From JAIEPT01 sp038217425 (GTDB taxonomy: Bacteria > Planctomycetota > Planctomycetia > Gemmatales > Gemmataceae): DNA of 5,329 bases. The notes under the pieces were generated by a model, which had not been told where the DNA came from, ran no database searches, and worked only from the letters and a program-made list of their open reading frames with translations. Shown here piece after piece: positions 1 to 5,223 of the stretch (positions within the stretch are counted from its first letter, which is position 1; each line of letters begins with the position of its first letter). The stretch lies in contig JBBQPM010000308.1 of assembly GCA_038217425.1 (NCBI GenBank), positions 1 to 5,329 on the forward strand, read 5' to 3'. Made by a program: the position numbers and the translations under genes.

Positions 1-114
1 GAGCGCCATCGCGTCCGGATTGAGTTCCGAACCGAGGCGATGCTGGGTGCCGCCGATCTCGACATACCAGAGACGGCGGGCCTGCTTGAAAAAAGGCTGC
101 GGAAAATGAGGCAT
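1..114 (-). CDS. Tyrosine recombinase/integrase, N-terminal fragment (partial)
   Basis: This minus-strand reading frame starts at an ATG (114-112) and runs open for 38 codons off the left edge of the window. A textbook Shine-Dalgarno, AGGAGG, lies 7 nt before the ATG, the best in the window. The peptide opens with a proline/phenylalanine-rich stretch and continues with LWYVEIGGTQHRLG. That pattern (aromatic WYV, a short strand, a G-x-Q turn, then LG) resembles the extreme N-terminus of planctomycete site-specific integrases, which precedes the SAM-like core-binding domain. The catalytic domain with its R-H-R-Y residues lies outside the window, so activity cannot be judged. The gene starts 160 bp beyond the 3' end of tRNA-Arg and points away from it, as expected for an integrase at its own attachment site. 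The family assignment comes from remembered resemblance of a short N-terminus and is moderate; the existence of a gene start here is more secure. Confidence 0.6.
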   Translation of the reverse strand, partial: MPHFPQPFFKQARRLWYVEIGGTQHRLGSELNPDAMAL

Positions 115-159
115 GACAAACCCTCCTAAAGCACTGGCGAGATAGGAAGGCTTGCATCA

Positions 160-195
160 GCCCCCGGATGTTGACGCATCCGGGGGCCTCTTTTT
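160..195 (+). terminator. Intrinsic terminator-like hairpin (plus strand)
   Basis: An 11-bp perfect stem (160-170 with 177-187, arms GCCCCCGGATG and CATCCGGGGGC) closes a 6-nt loop and is followed by CTCTTTTT ending at 195. The T-tract exists only on the plus strand, so it would stop rightward transcription, in the direction of the tRNA gene. No plus-strand gene is visible to its left in this window. Read from the minus strand, the same hairpin sits in the leader of the integrase gene, 46 nt upstream of its start codon. Confidence 0.7.
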
Positions 196-200
196 GAACC

Positions 201-226
201 AACTTCTCGGACAAAGTTCTCGGACA
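201..226. repeat. Tandem 13-mer direct repeat (2 copies)
   Basis: AACTTCTCGGACA (201-213) is followed directly by AAGTTCTCGGACA (214-226), 12 of 13 bases identical. The pair lies between the 3' end of tRNA-Arg and the hairpin upstream of the integrase gene. Short direct repeats near a tRNA/integrase junction can be accessory recombinase sites, but only position suggests that here. Confidence 0.6.
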
Positions 227-273
227 GAGGCGATTTTTCAGAACCCTCTCGCCATAAGTCCTTTCGTTTCTAG

Positions 274-347
274 TATCCCCGACAGGAGTCGAACCTGTAA
301 CCTTCGGCTTCGGAGGCCGACATTCTATCCAATTGAACTACGGGGAC
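274..347 (-). tRNA. tRNA-Arg (anticodon CCG)
   Basis: Read on the minus strand, all four arms fold. The acceptor is GTCCCCG with CGGGGAT, including a terminal G-T wobble. The D-arm begins GTTC and closes with GAAT. The anticodon stem is TCGGC/GCCGA around the loop CTCCGAA. The variable region is 5 nt. The T-arm is ACAGG-TTCGACT-CCTGT. The anticodon CCG reads the arginine codon CGG. The discriminator base is A at 274. The 3' CCA is not encoded, because the following bases are CTA, so it must be added post-transcriptionally. The gene lies 48 bp past the ROK regulator stop on the same strand, and the integrase start lies 160 bp beyond its 3' end. Confidence 0.95.
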
Positions 348-360
348 GTACAGCATCTCT

Positions 361-389
361 ATTCTCGCAAAAGCTTGCCGCAATTTCAA
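361..389 (-). promoter_or_regulatory. Candidate sigma-70 promoter of tRNA-Arg
   Basis: On the minus strand TTGAAA (389-384, 5 of 6 to the -35 consensus) and GAGAAT (366-361, 4 of 6 to the -10 consensus) are separated by exactly 17 nt. A start about 7 nt below the -10 box would fall near 353-355, just before the tRNA 5' end at 347. It lies wholly in the 48-bp gap after the ROK gene, so the tRNA need not depend on read-through. This is consensus matching by eye only. Confidence 0.4.
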
Positions 390-395
390 GCGGGC

Positions 396-1550
396 TCACT
401 GCAATAGGCCGCTCGTGATCGGGTGGATCGCGGCCGCGATCGCGCCTTGACGCTTGTTGCCGCGGGCCCGGATCACCTCGCAGTCTGCGAACGAGGGGCC
501 AAGCGCTCGTTGCTGCGTCAGCTCGATCAGGCGGTCGAAGAGGCCCTTGCCGGCGTCGAAAAATCGGCCGTAAATGAAGAGGCGACGCGGATTGAAAATG
601 TTCATGACCGCTCCCAGTCCCACCGCCAAATATTGCAGCAATTGCTCGAACTCCGGACCAAGCGGCAGCGTGCCGGCCTGCGCCAGTTGGATAATGGCGT
701 CGATGGTGAGCGACTCCCCGCGTTTCTCGGAAAGGGCGTGGACCAGGGCCGCATCGGTGGCGACGGTTTCCAGGCAGCCCCGGTTGCCGCAGCCGCACTT
801 TCGGCCGTCGAGCTGCACGGTAATATGACCTAGCTCGCCGGCCAGGCCGCTGTGGCCCTCGAGAAGTTTGCCTTGATGGACGACGCCCAGACCCAGGCCA
901 TCGCTGATGTCGAGCATCGCGAAGTTTTCGAGATCCTTGGCAGCGCCGTACATTTTTTCGGCGAGACACAGGGCGTCGCTTTCCTGCACGACGCTCGTTT
1001 CGAGGTCCAGGCGTGCCTGCAAATCTTTACCGAGGGTTTGACCATCGGTCTGGTGTAGGTTGGGCGAGAGGACGGTTCGCTGTTCGGTGCTGTTGAGTAG
1101 GCCGGGGATGCTGACGCCCAGGGCGAGGATGGACGTTTTGAGTTCGGTCGCCGTCTCCTGGAGGTGAGTTACGAAGGCGTCGACGAGGTCGTCGTAGCGC
1201 GCGGGGGTGGCGAATTGGCGGAGATTCGGGTGCAGCGAACCATCGAGTCCGCTAGAGATGATTTCGCAACGCTGCGGCCCGACGACGGCGCCAAGCACCG
1301 AGACGTTTCGTCCTGCCAAACGCAAGACTTTGCCCGGCCGGCCCAACGGCGCCTGGCGAAACGGGCCTTCTTCGAGCAAGTTCGTTTCCAGAAGCGTCGC
1401 CACGGCCCGTGTCACGGTCGGGCCGCTGATGCCGGTGTGGCGCGTGATCTCCGCCCGCGACGAAGGACCGTGAAACTGGATCGCCGACAGGACTCGACGT
1501 TCGTTGATCTGGCGCAAGAGGGACGGCTGAATTTTGCCTATGTGCTTCAT
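396..1550 (-). CDS. ROK-family transcriptional repressor (NagC/Mlc type)
   Basis: A probable sugar-responsive DNA-binding repressor of 384 residues from the chosen ATG. Residues 9-62 form a winged helix-turn-helix (recognition region around ITRHTGISGPTVTRAV) with the wing at GRPG (70-73). The rest is a ROK sugar-kinase-like fold. ExGH (E239-H242) and the zinc motif CGCGNRGCLE (252-261; Cys252, Cys254, Cys259) are intact, and an Asp sits at the usual catalytic place (ESDA, D192). The N-lobe phosphate motif DxGGT is not recognisable: the matching strand reads LGAVVGPQRCEI, so kinase activity is unlikely. In this family the ROK domain senses a sugar or sugar phosphate; the ligand cannot be read here. 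An upstream in-frame TTG at 1580 would add 10 residues, but MKHIGKIQ is the usual family start. The ATG is 4 nt after the stop of the preceding gene, implying translational coupling. Confidence 0.9.
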   Translation of the reverse strand: MKHIGKIQPSLLRQINERRVLSAIQFHGPSSRAEITRHTGISGPTVTRAVATLLETNLLEEGPFRQAPLGRPGKVLRLAGRNVSVLGAVVGPQRCEIISSGLDGSLHPNLRQFATPARYDDLVDAFVTHLQETATELKTSILALGVSIPGLLNSTEQRTVLSPNLHQTDGQTLGKDLQARLDLETSVVQESDALCLAEKMYGAAKDLENFAMLDISDGLGLGVVHQGKLLEGHSGLAGELGHITVQLDGRKCGCGNRGCLETVATDAALVHALSEKRGESLTIDAIIQLAQAGTLPLGPEFEQLLQYLAVGLGAVMNIFNPRRLFIYGRFFDAGKGLFDRLIELTQQRALGPSFADCEVIRARGNKRQGAIAAAIHPITSGLLQ

Positions 1551-1554
1551 ATCT

Positions 1555-1995
1555 TCATTGTAGCGAACCGGCCGACACAACCATGGCGCCTTCCTCCAGG
1601 CGGATTTCGCGGAGATTCACCCGGCCCGGGCACAATTCCGTTTCCAGCAAAATCTCGGGATCGATCTCGATGCGGTCGGAGACGATGCGCAGCCAGGGCG
1701 CCTTGCCGATTTGATCTTCAATGAGCTTCATGACGGCGCTGCGAAAGATGCTGACCGGCATGCCAAGGGCGGAGGCCTGATCGAGATACGCGTGGATCTT
1801 GCCTTGTTCGGCGCCGAGGCGCCAGAGCGTTTCAAAGCGGACGCGGATGAACATGGGATAATAGCCGGCGATGCGGATGCCTTCGGGCCGAATGTGCACG
1901 GTCAGGTCTTCGACGGGACTGTCGTCGACGTGTTTCTGTGCGATGGCCAAGAGGTCGGCGTCGGTCACGCGGAGCTGCAGGGACAACAATTCCAT
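1555..1995 (-). CDS. Conserved-looking hypothetical protein, beta-rich (DUF2993/LmeA-like pattern, tentative)
   Basis: I do not firmly recognise this 146-residue protein. It has no signal peptide or membrane segment. Alternating strands appear at both ends: VEDLTVHIRPEGIRIAGYY (28-46) and FIRVRFETLWRLGAE (49-63), then RIVSDRIEID (103-112) and VNLREIRLEEGAMVVSAG (126-143). A probable helix at about 81-96 separates the two halves. The final 'v-l-ei-l-e-G-m-v-v-a' pattern recalls DUF2993/LmeA-type proteins, which bind lipids in a TULIP-like fold, but this is a weak resemblance. The ATG at 1995 is preceded by a GAAGAG-like weak Shine-Dalgarno. It is the first gene of a two-gene unit with the ROK repressor and shares the divergent promoter region with the phosphoesterase. 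The open frame has GC-rich wobble positions and a clean fit between its neighbours, so it is very probably a real gene. Confidence 0.75.
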   Translation of the reverse strand: MELLSLQLRVTDADLLAIAQKHVDDSPVEDLTVHIRPEGIRIAGYYPMFIRVRFETLWRLGAEQGKIHAYLDQASALGMPVSIFRSAVMKLIEDQIGKAPWLRIVSDRIEIDPEILLETELCPGRVNLREIRLEEGAMVVSAGSLQ

Positions 1996-2083
1996 GACTC
2001 TTCATCCGAAATTCAGATGCAACGAGATTCGAGTGTCGGTATTTTAGAAACGTTGCCCGAAACCTCCATCCGAGAACTTCGTC
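1996..2083. promoter_or_regulatory. Divergent intergenic region between the ROK operon and the phosphoesterase
   Basis: This 88-bp gap must hold the promoters of both outward-facing transcription units. It is visibly more AT-rich than its surroundings. A TAAAAT (minus strand, 2046-2041) could be a -10 box for the ROK operon, but I find no good -35 at 17 nt. No convincing plus-strand box pair is visible. The heptamer CATCCGA occurs twice in direct orientation (2003-2009 and 2067-2073), close to each start codon. I see no long palindrome that would mark a ROK operator. Confidence 0.4.
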
Positions 2084-3367
2084 ATGAAACGCATCCTGCT
2101 GGCGCCGTTGGCCCTGGGCATCATGCTCGCCGCCTGGAAATTCACCCAGGGCGGAGGCAACTCCGCCGCCGTCACTCCCGAAGGGCTGACCATCGAGGTC
2201 AATGGTCGAAACCCGTGGACGCATCTGCGTCTGAACAATGATCCGGAAAAGTTCCAATTCCTGGTCGTCTCCGACCGCACCGGCGGGCATCGCGCGCGGA
2301 TCTTCTCGCAGGCGGTCGAACAGATCAACATGTTGCAGCCGGAATTCGTCCTCTCCGTCGGCGATCTCATTGAGGGTTACACGAAAGATAAGGCGCGCCT
2401 TGCCAACGAATGGAAGGAGTTCCAGGGGTACGTCGCGAAGCTCAAGATGCCGTTCTTTTACGTGCCGGGCAATCACGACCTTTCCAATACCACAGAAGTC
2501 GAGGAATGGAAAGAACGGTTCGGCCGATCGTATTATCACTTTCTGTATCGCAACGTGCTTTTCCTGTGCCTGGCGACCGACGATCAAGGCGAGGACAAAG
2601 AGTACGGCCAGATCAGTATGGAGCAGGTCGAGTATTTCAAGAAGGTGTTGGCGGAGAACAAAGGCGTGCGTTGGATCATTGTCTCTTTGCACAAGCCAGT
2701 CTGGTCGATGGCGAAGTTCGAGCAGAACAACTTTCAGTTGATTGAAAAAGAGCTGGCGGGGCGCAACTACACGGTCTTCGCGGGGCACGTGCATCGCTAT
2801 CAGAAGTTCGTGCGGAACGGGATGAACTATTATCAGCTCGCGACGACGGGAGGCGGCAGCCGCATGCGGGGCGTCGACTACCGCGAATTCGATCACGTGA
2901 CCTGGGTCACCATGGGCAAGGAAGGCCCGGTGGTCGCCAATATTCTGCTCGACGGCATTCTGCCGGACGATTTGAAGCGTCCGGTGACGACGGAAGAGGG
3001 CGTGGCCCAGCTCAATCGCAAGCCGGTGCAACCGGTGAAGGGGAAGCTTTTCCTGGACGGAGCGCCGATGGCGGGGGCGAAGGTGACGTTCCTTCTGCAC
3101 GATGAGAAGTCGAAGAAATACAGCATGGTGGCCGACGCGTTCGTGGATTCTGACGGGACGTTCACGCTGACGTCGTACAAGGCGGGGGACGGCGCGCCCG
3201 TGGGGGAGTATCTCGTGACGGTGGTGTGGCGCGATCCGTACTACGACGACGTCGGCTTGCCGGGCCGAAATAAAGGGCCGCTCAAATACACGGATCCGAA
3301 GACGACGGACTTGCGGGCGTCGGTCAAGCTGGGAGGCGCCGATCTCGAGTTCAATTTGACACGGTGA
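2084..3367 (+). CDS. Exported calcineurin-like metallophosphoesterase with C-terminal transthyretin-like domain
   Basis: A 427-residue two-domain protein. Residues 1-19 (MKR then a hydrophobic run) form a signal peptide or uncleaved N-terminal anchor with no clear AxA or lipobox site, so it acts outside the cytoplasmic membrane or in the planctomycete periplasm. Residues about 56-290 are the metallophosphatase domain: motif I SDRTGG (D64), GD (G93-D94), GNHD (129-132), a metal His in SLHKPVW (H203) and GHVH (234-237). The His of the standard DxH motif I is Thr66. Residues about 317-427 form a beta-sandwich beginning VKGKLFLDGAPMAGAKVTF, with DSDGTFTL and PVGEYLVTV. This is the transthyretin/carboxypeptidase-regulatory-like module often found in planctomycete exported proteins, probably for binding or surface attachment. 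The substrate (phosphodiester, nucleotide or other phosphate ester) is unknown. A weak GAGAA precedes the ATG. The gene is monocistronic and convergent with lplA-like. Confidence 0.9.
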   Translation: MKRILLAPLALGIMLAAWKFTQGGGNSAAVTPEGLTIEVNGRNPWTHLRLNNDPEKFQFLVVSDRTGGHRARIFSQAVEQINMLQPEFVLSVGDLIEGYTKDKARLANEWKEFQGYVAKLKMPFFYVPGNHDLSNTTEVEEWKERFGRSYYHFLYRNVLFLCLATDDQGEDKEYGQISMEQVEYFKKVLAENKGVRWIIVSLHKPVWSMAKFEQNNFQLIEKELAGRNYTVFAGHVHRYQKFVRNGMNYYQLATTGGGSRMRGVDYREFDHVTWVTMGKEGPVVANILLDGILPDDLKRPVTTEEGVAQLNRKPVQPVKGKLFLDGAPMAGAKVTFLLHDEKSKKYSMVADAFVDSDGTFTLTSYKAGDGAPVGEYLVTVVWRDPYYDDVGLPGRNKGPLKYTDPKTTDLRASVKLGGADLEFNLTR

Positions 3368-3371
3368 TTTC

Positions 3372-3425
3372 CTCAGAGCCCGCGGCGCTGGCAAGGGTTG
3401 CTTACCTTGCTTGCGCTGCGGGCTC
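3372..3425. repeat. Palindromic repeat unit, copy 1 (REP/MITE-like; possible terminator)
   Basis: A shared CTCA (3372-3375) is followed by a 50-bp near-perfect inverted repeat (3376-3425). The left arm GAGCCCGCGGCGC and the right arm GCGCTGCGGGCTC extend inward to GCAAGG/CCTTGC. The stem is 21 pairs with one T-T mismatch and two G-T wobbles, around the 8-nt loop GTTGCTTA. It starts 5 nt after the phosphoesterase stop codon, so the transcript would end in a very strong hairpin, though no T-tract follows. Confidence 0.9.
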
Positions 3426-3443
3426 TGGGGCGATTCCCGCATT

Positions 3444-3497
3444 CTCAGAGCCCGCGGCGCTGGCAAGGGTTGCTTACCTTGCTTGCGCTGCGGGCTC
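3444..3497. repeat. Palindromic repeat unit, copy 2 (identical, direct orientation)
   Basis: This is an exact 54-bp copy of the unit at 3372-3425, in the same orientation with a 72-bp period and an 18-bp unrelated spacer (3426-3443). It ends 8 bp before the stop codon of the convergent ligase gene. Because the unit is nearly self-complementary, either copy forms a hairpin in transcripts from both sides. It could therefore serve as a shared bidirectional end for both convergent genes. Confidence 0.9.
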
Positions 3498-3505
3498 AAT
3501 TTCAT

Positions 3506-4237
3506 TTACCTACGTAGATGCCAGCTCTCCTGGCCATACTTCTCACGGACCAACTCAGCGATTTGATCGTCGGGGAGAGCGGTCCGCGTGCTTGTGCAGG
3601 GCCAGGCTTTCAGCACGCCGTCTCGAAGTTGCGCCACGGTGAGCGGGACGTTGGTCACGAATGCTTCATGCGTGCGGCCTGCGCGGTACTCGGGCATGCG
3701 CGGCGGGGGCAGTAAGTAGCGCTCGAGAGCGGAAACGTCGAAGTCGTGCAGCAGCGTGCCGTGGTGTAGCACATGGCGACGCTTGCGTTGCTGAGAGTTG
3801 CCGGAGAACTTCTGCTCGCCCAGCGCGAGATCGCTGATACCCGCCGGCACGACATCAGGAAGAAGCGGCCGAAACGCGTCGGCGAGTCGGCCCATGATGA
3901 AGCGGTAGCCGGCGTGCAGGTCGGCGAGGAGCGGATATTTTTCGTAGGAAAGAACGAGGCAATAGAGGAGGCAGCCTGGTCCCAGGAGCACGGTGCCGCC
4001 GCCGCTGGAACGGCGCACGATGGGGACATGATCCTGCTGGCACGCGGGGACGTTGGCTTCGATCTGCCAGGCCCCGCCGGCGCCCATCACGACTGCGGGC
4101 CGAGGCCAATGCCAGAATCGCAAGGATTCGCCGCCCCCCGCCTCGGCCTGGAGGAGCAGCGCCTCGTCGAGGGCGAGATTCTCGGCCAACGTCGGCAGCA
4201 GAGCGTCTACGAGTTCCATGTTCGGCGCCTGGGTCAC
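3506..4237 (-). CDS. Lipoate-protein ligase A family protein (BPL/LplA/LipB fold)
   Basis: This family attaches lipoate (or octanoate) to a lysine of the E2 and GcvH proteins, in the cytoplasm. The protein has 243 residues, a short form without the LplA C-terminal accessory domain. Visible motifs are WPRPAVVMG (44-52), the lipoyl-AMP loop RRSSGGGTVLLGPG (75-88), the catalytic lysine region KFSGNSQQRKR (K143, N147) and LHHGTLL (157-163). The usual HD after SGGGxV in LplA is replaced by LG-PG, as in the 'GGGTV-xGPG' subgroup, so it could be an octanoyl- or lipoyl-transferase. The GTG start at 4237 overlaps the preceding stop as GTGA, favouring translational coupling. An internal ATG at 4219 (MELVD) is the alternative. 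It is the second gene of an operon with the YhaM-like gene; I know of no functional link between them. Confidence 0.88.
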   Translation of the reverse strand: MTQAPNMELVDALLPTLAENLALDEALLLQAEAGGGESLRFWHWPRPAVVMGAGGAWQIEANVPACQQDHVPIVRRSSGGGTVLLGPGCLLYCLVLSYEKYPLLADLHAGYRFIMGRLADAFRPLLPDVVPAGISDLALGEQKFSGNSQQRKRRHVLHHGTLLHDFDVSALERYLLPPPRMPEYRAGRTHEAFVTNVPLTVAQLRDGVLKAWPCTSTRTALPDDQIAELVREKYGQESWHLRR

Positions 4238-5223
4238 TCCTCCGCGACCGGCTCGACTTTCTCCGAGAGTCCCTTGAACAGACGCCGGCCTGTGCCGGGA
4301 TTGTACGGCGTCCAGGCGCCCGTCCCTTGTCGATCGTCCTTGATCTCGCGGACGAAACTGTGGATCTTGGCGTCGAGATTATCGAGGTAGTGCAGCGCGA
4401 TCGCTTCCGGCGTCATCGGCACGCGCGGGCTGCCGAACTCGTGCGTGCCGTGATGGCTGAGAATCATGTGCTTGAGCCGAAGGGCCAACTCGCGCGGGAA
4501 CGGTTCGCCCAACAACTCCGGAACCTTGGCGATCTTCTCATTCAGCATCTCCACGCCGATCACCAGATGGCCGATGAGTTGGCCCTCGTCGGTGTAGCCG
4601 AAGACTTGCTCGTAGCTGAGTTCATGGACCTTGCCGATATCGTGCAGGAAGACGCCCAGCAGGAGCAAATCGCGGTTCACATCGGGAAAGAGCGGCAGCA
4701 CGCGGTCGGCAGTTTCGAGCATGTTGACCACGTGCTCGAGCAGGCCGCCCAGGTACGCGTGGTGGTTGCGGATGCCCGCAGGCGCCTGGCTAAAGCGACG
4801 CGTGAAGTCGTCGTCGATCAGGAAACACTCGACCAGCGCCCGCAGGTAAATGTTCTCGACGCGCAGGAGCGTGCGCAGACGCTCGAGGAGTCGGCCCACA
4901 TCCTTGTCGGTCTGCGGCAAAAACTCCTGCAACGGTACTTCATGTTTTGAAACGCGGTCGAAGCCCTGGAACAGAACTTGCAGAGATCCCTGAAAAGTTT
5001 GGACCTTGCCCTTGATGCGGAGGAAGTCGCCGTTCTCGAAACTCTTGAACTGATGTTCGTTGGCATTCCACATGCGGGCGCTGATGCCGCCCGTGCGGTC
5101 GCGGAGTTCAAGTTGCAGGAAGAAATTTCCTTGCCGATTGGCGCGGAGCTGTTTGTCGGCTACCAGGTAGACTTCGTCGAGATTGTCGCCGTCGGAGAGG
5201 GTCTGCACGCTGCGCCGGGTCAT
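4234..5223 (-). CDS. yhaM: YhaM-type 3'-5' exoribonuclease (OB-fold + HD domain)
   Basis: A 329-residue match to the YhaM family, which degrades RNA (and ssDNA in vitro) from the 3' end in the cytoplasm; B. subtilis YhaM is about 314 residues. Residues about 15-92 are an OB-fold nucleic-acid-binding domain (VYLVADKQLR, GNFFLQLELRDRTG, LRIKGKVQTFQGSLQV). Residues about 155-290 are the HD metal-dependent phosphohydrolase domain: HHAYLGGLLEHVV (H154, H155, H164), LHDIGKVHEL (H194-D195), GHL (H219), LSHHG (H257-H258) and YLDNLDAKI (D281). All expected metal ligands are present, so it should be active. The ATG at 5223 has GAGGA 6 nt upstream. Its last codons (GAG GAG TGA) overlap the GTG start of the ligase gene by 4 nt, making a two-gene operon. 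Automatic pipelines may call it simply an HD-domain protein. Confidence 0.92.
   Translation of the reverse strand: MTRRSVQTLSDGDNLDEVYLVADKQLRANRQGNFFLQLELRDRTGGISARMWNANEHQFKSFENGDFLRIKGKVQTFQGSLQVLFQGFDRVSKHEVPLQEFLPQTDKDVGRLLERLRTLLRVENIYLRALVECFLIDDDFTRRFSQAPAGIRNHHAYLGGLLEHVVNMLETADRVLPLFPDVNRDLLLLGVFLHDIGKVHELSYEQVFGYTDEGQLIGHLVIGVEMLNEKIAKVPELLGEPFPRELALRLKHMILSHHGTHEFGSPRVPMTPEAIALHYLDNLDAKIHSFVREIKDDRQGTGAWTPYNPGTGRRLFKGLSEKVEPVAEE

Noticed and set aside
373..391. Possible terminator after the ROK gene (GCTTG/CAAGC stem followed by TTTT on the minus strand)
   Set aside because: The stem is only 5 bp with a 9-nt loop and a short T-run; it is too weak to call and overlaps the candidate tRNA promoter.
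152..418. An 88-codon plus-strand frame across the hairpin and tRNA
   Set aside because: It translates the terminator, the tRNA antisense strand and the end of the ROK gene. There is no ribosome binding site and no protein-like character.
325..969. A 214-codon open frame on the minus strand in another frame of the ROK gene
   Set aside because: It is Arg/Pro-rich shadow coding, crosses the tRNA gene, and overlaps the ROK domain whose motifs are clear.
1551..1580. TTG start for the ROK gene, 10 codons upstream
   Set aside because: It lies inside the preceding gene, has no Shine-Dalgarno, and the ATG at 1550 gives the N-terminus normal for ROK repressors.
3372..3497. CRISPR-like repeat-spacer-repeat
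   Set aside because: There are only two units, each unit is a full-length palindrome, the single spacer is 18 bp, and no cas gene is present.
1832..3505. A 557-codon open frame on the minus strand, opposite the phosphoesterase
   Set aside because: It is the mirror of a well-supported gene on the plus strand. It is full of Arg/His, matches no family, and its first part is a translation of the two palindromes.
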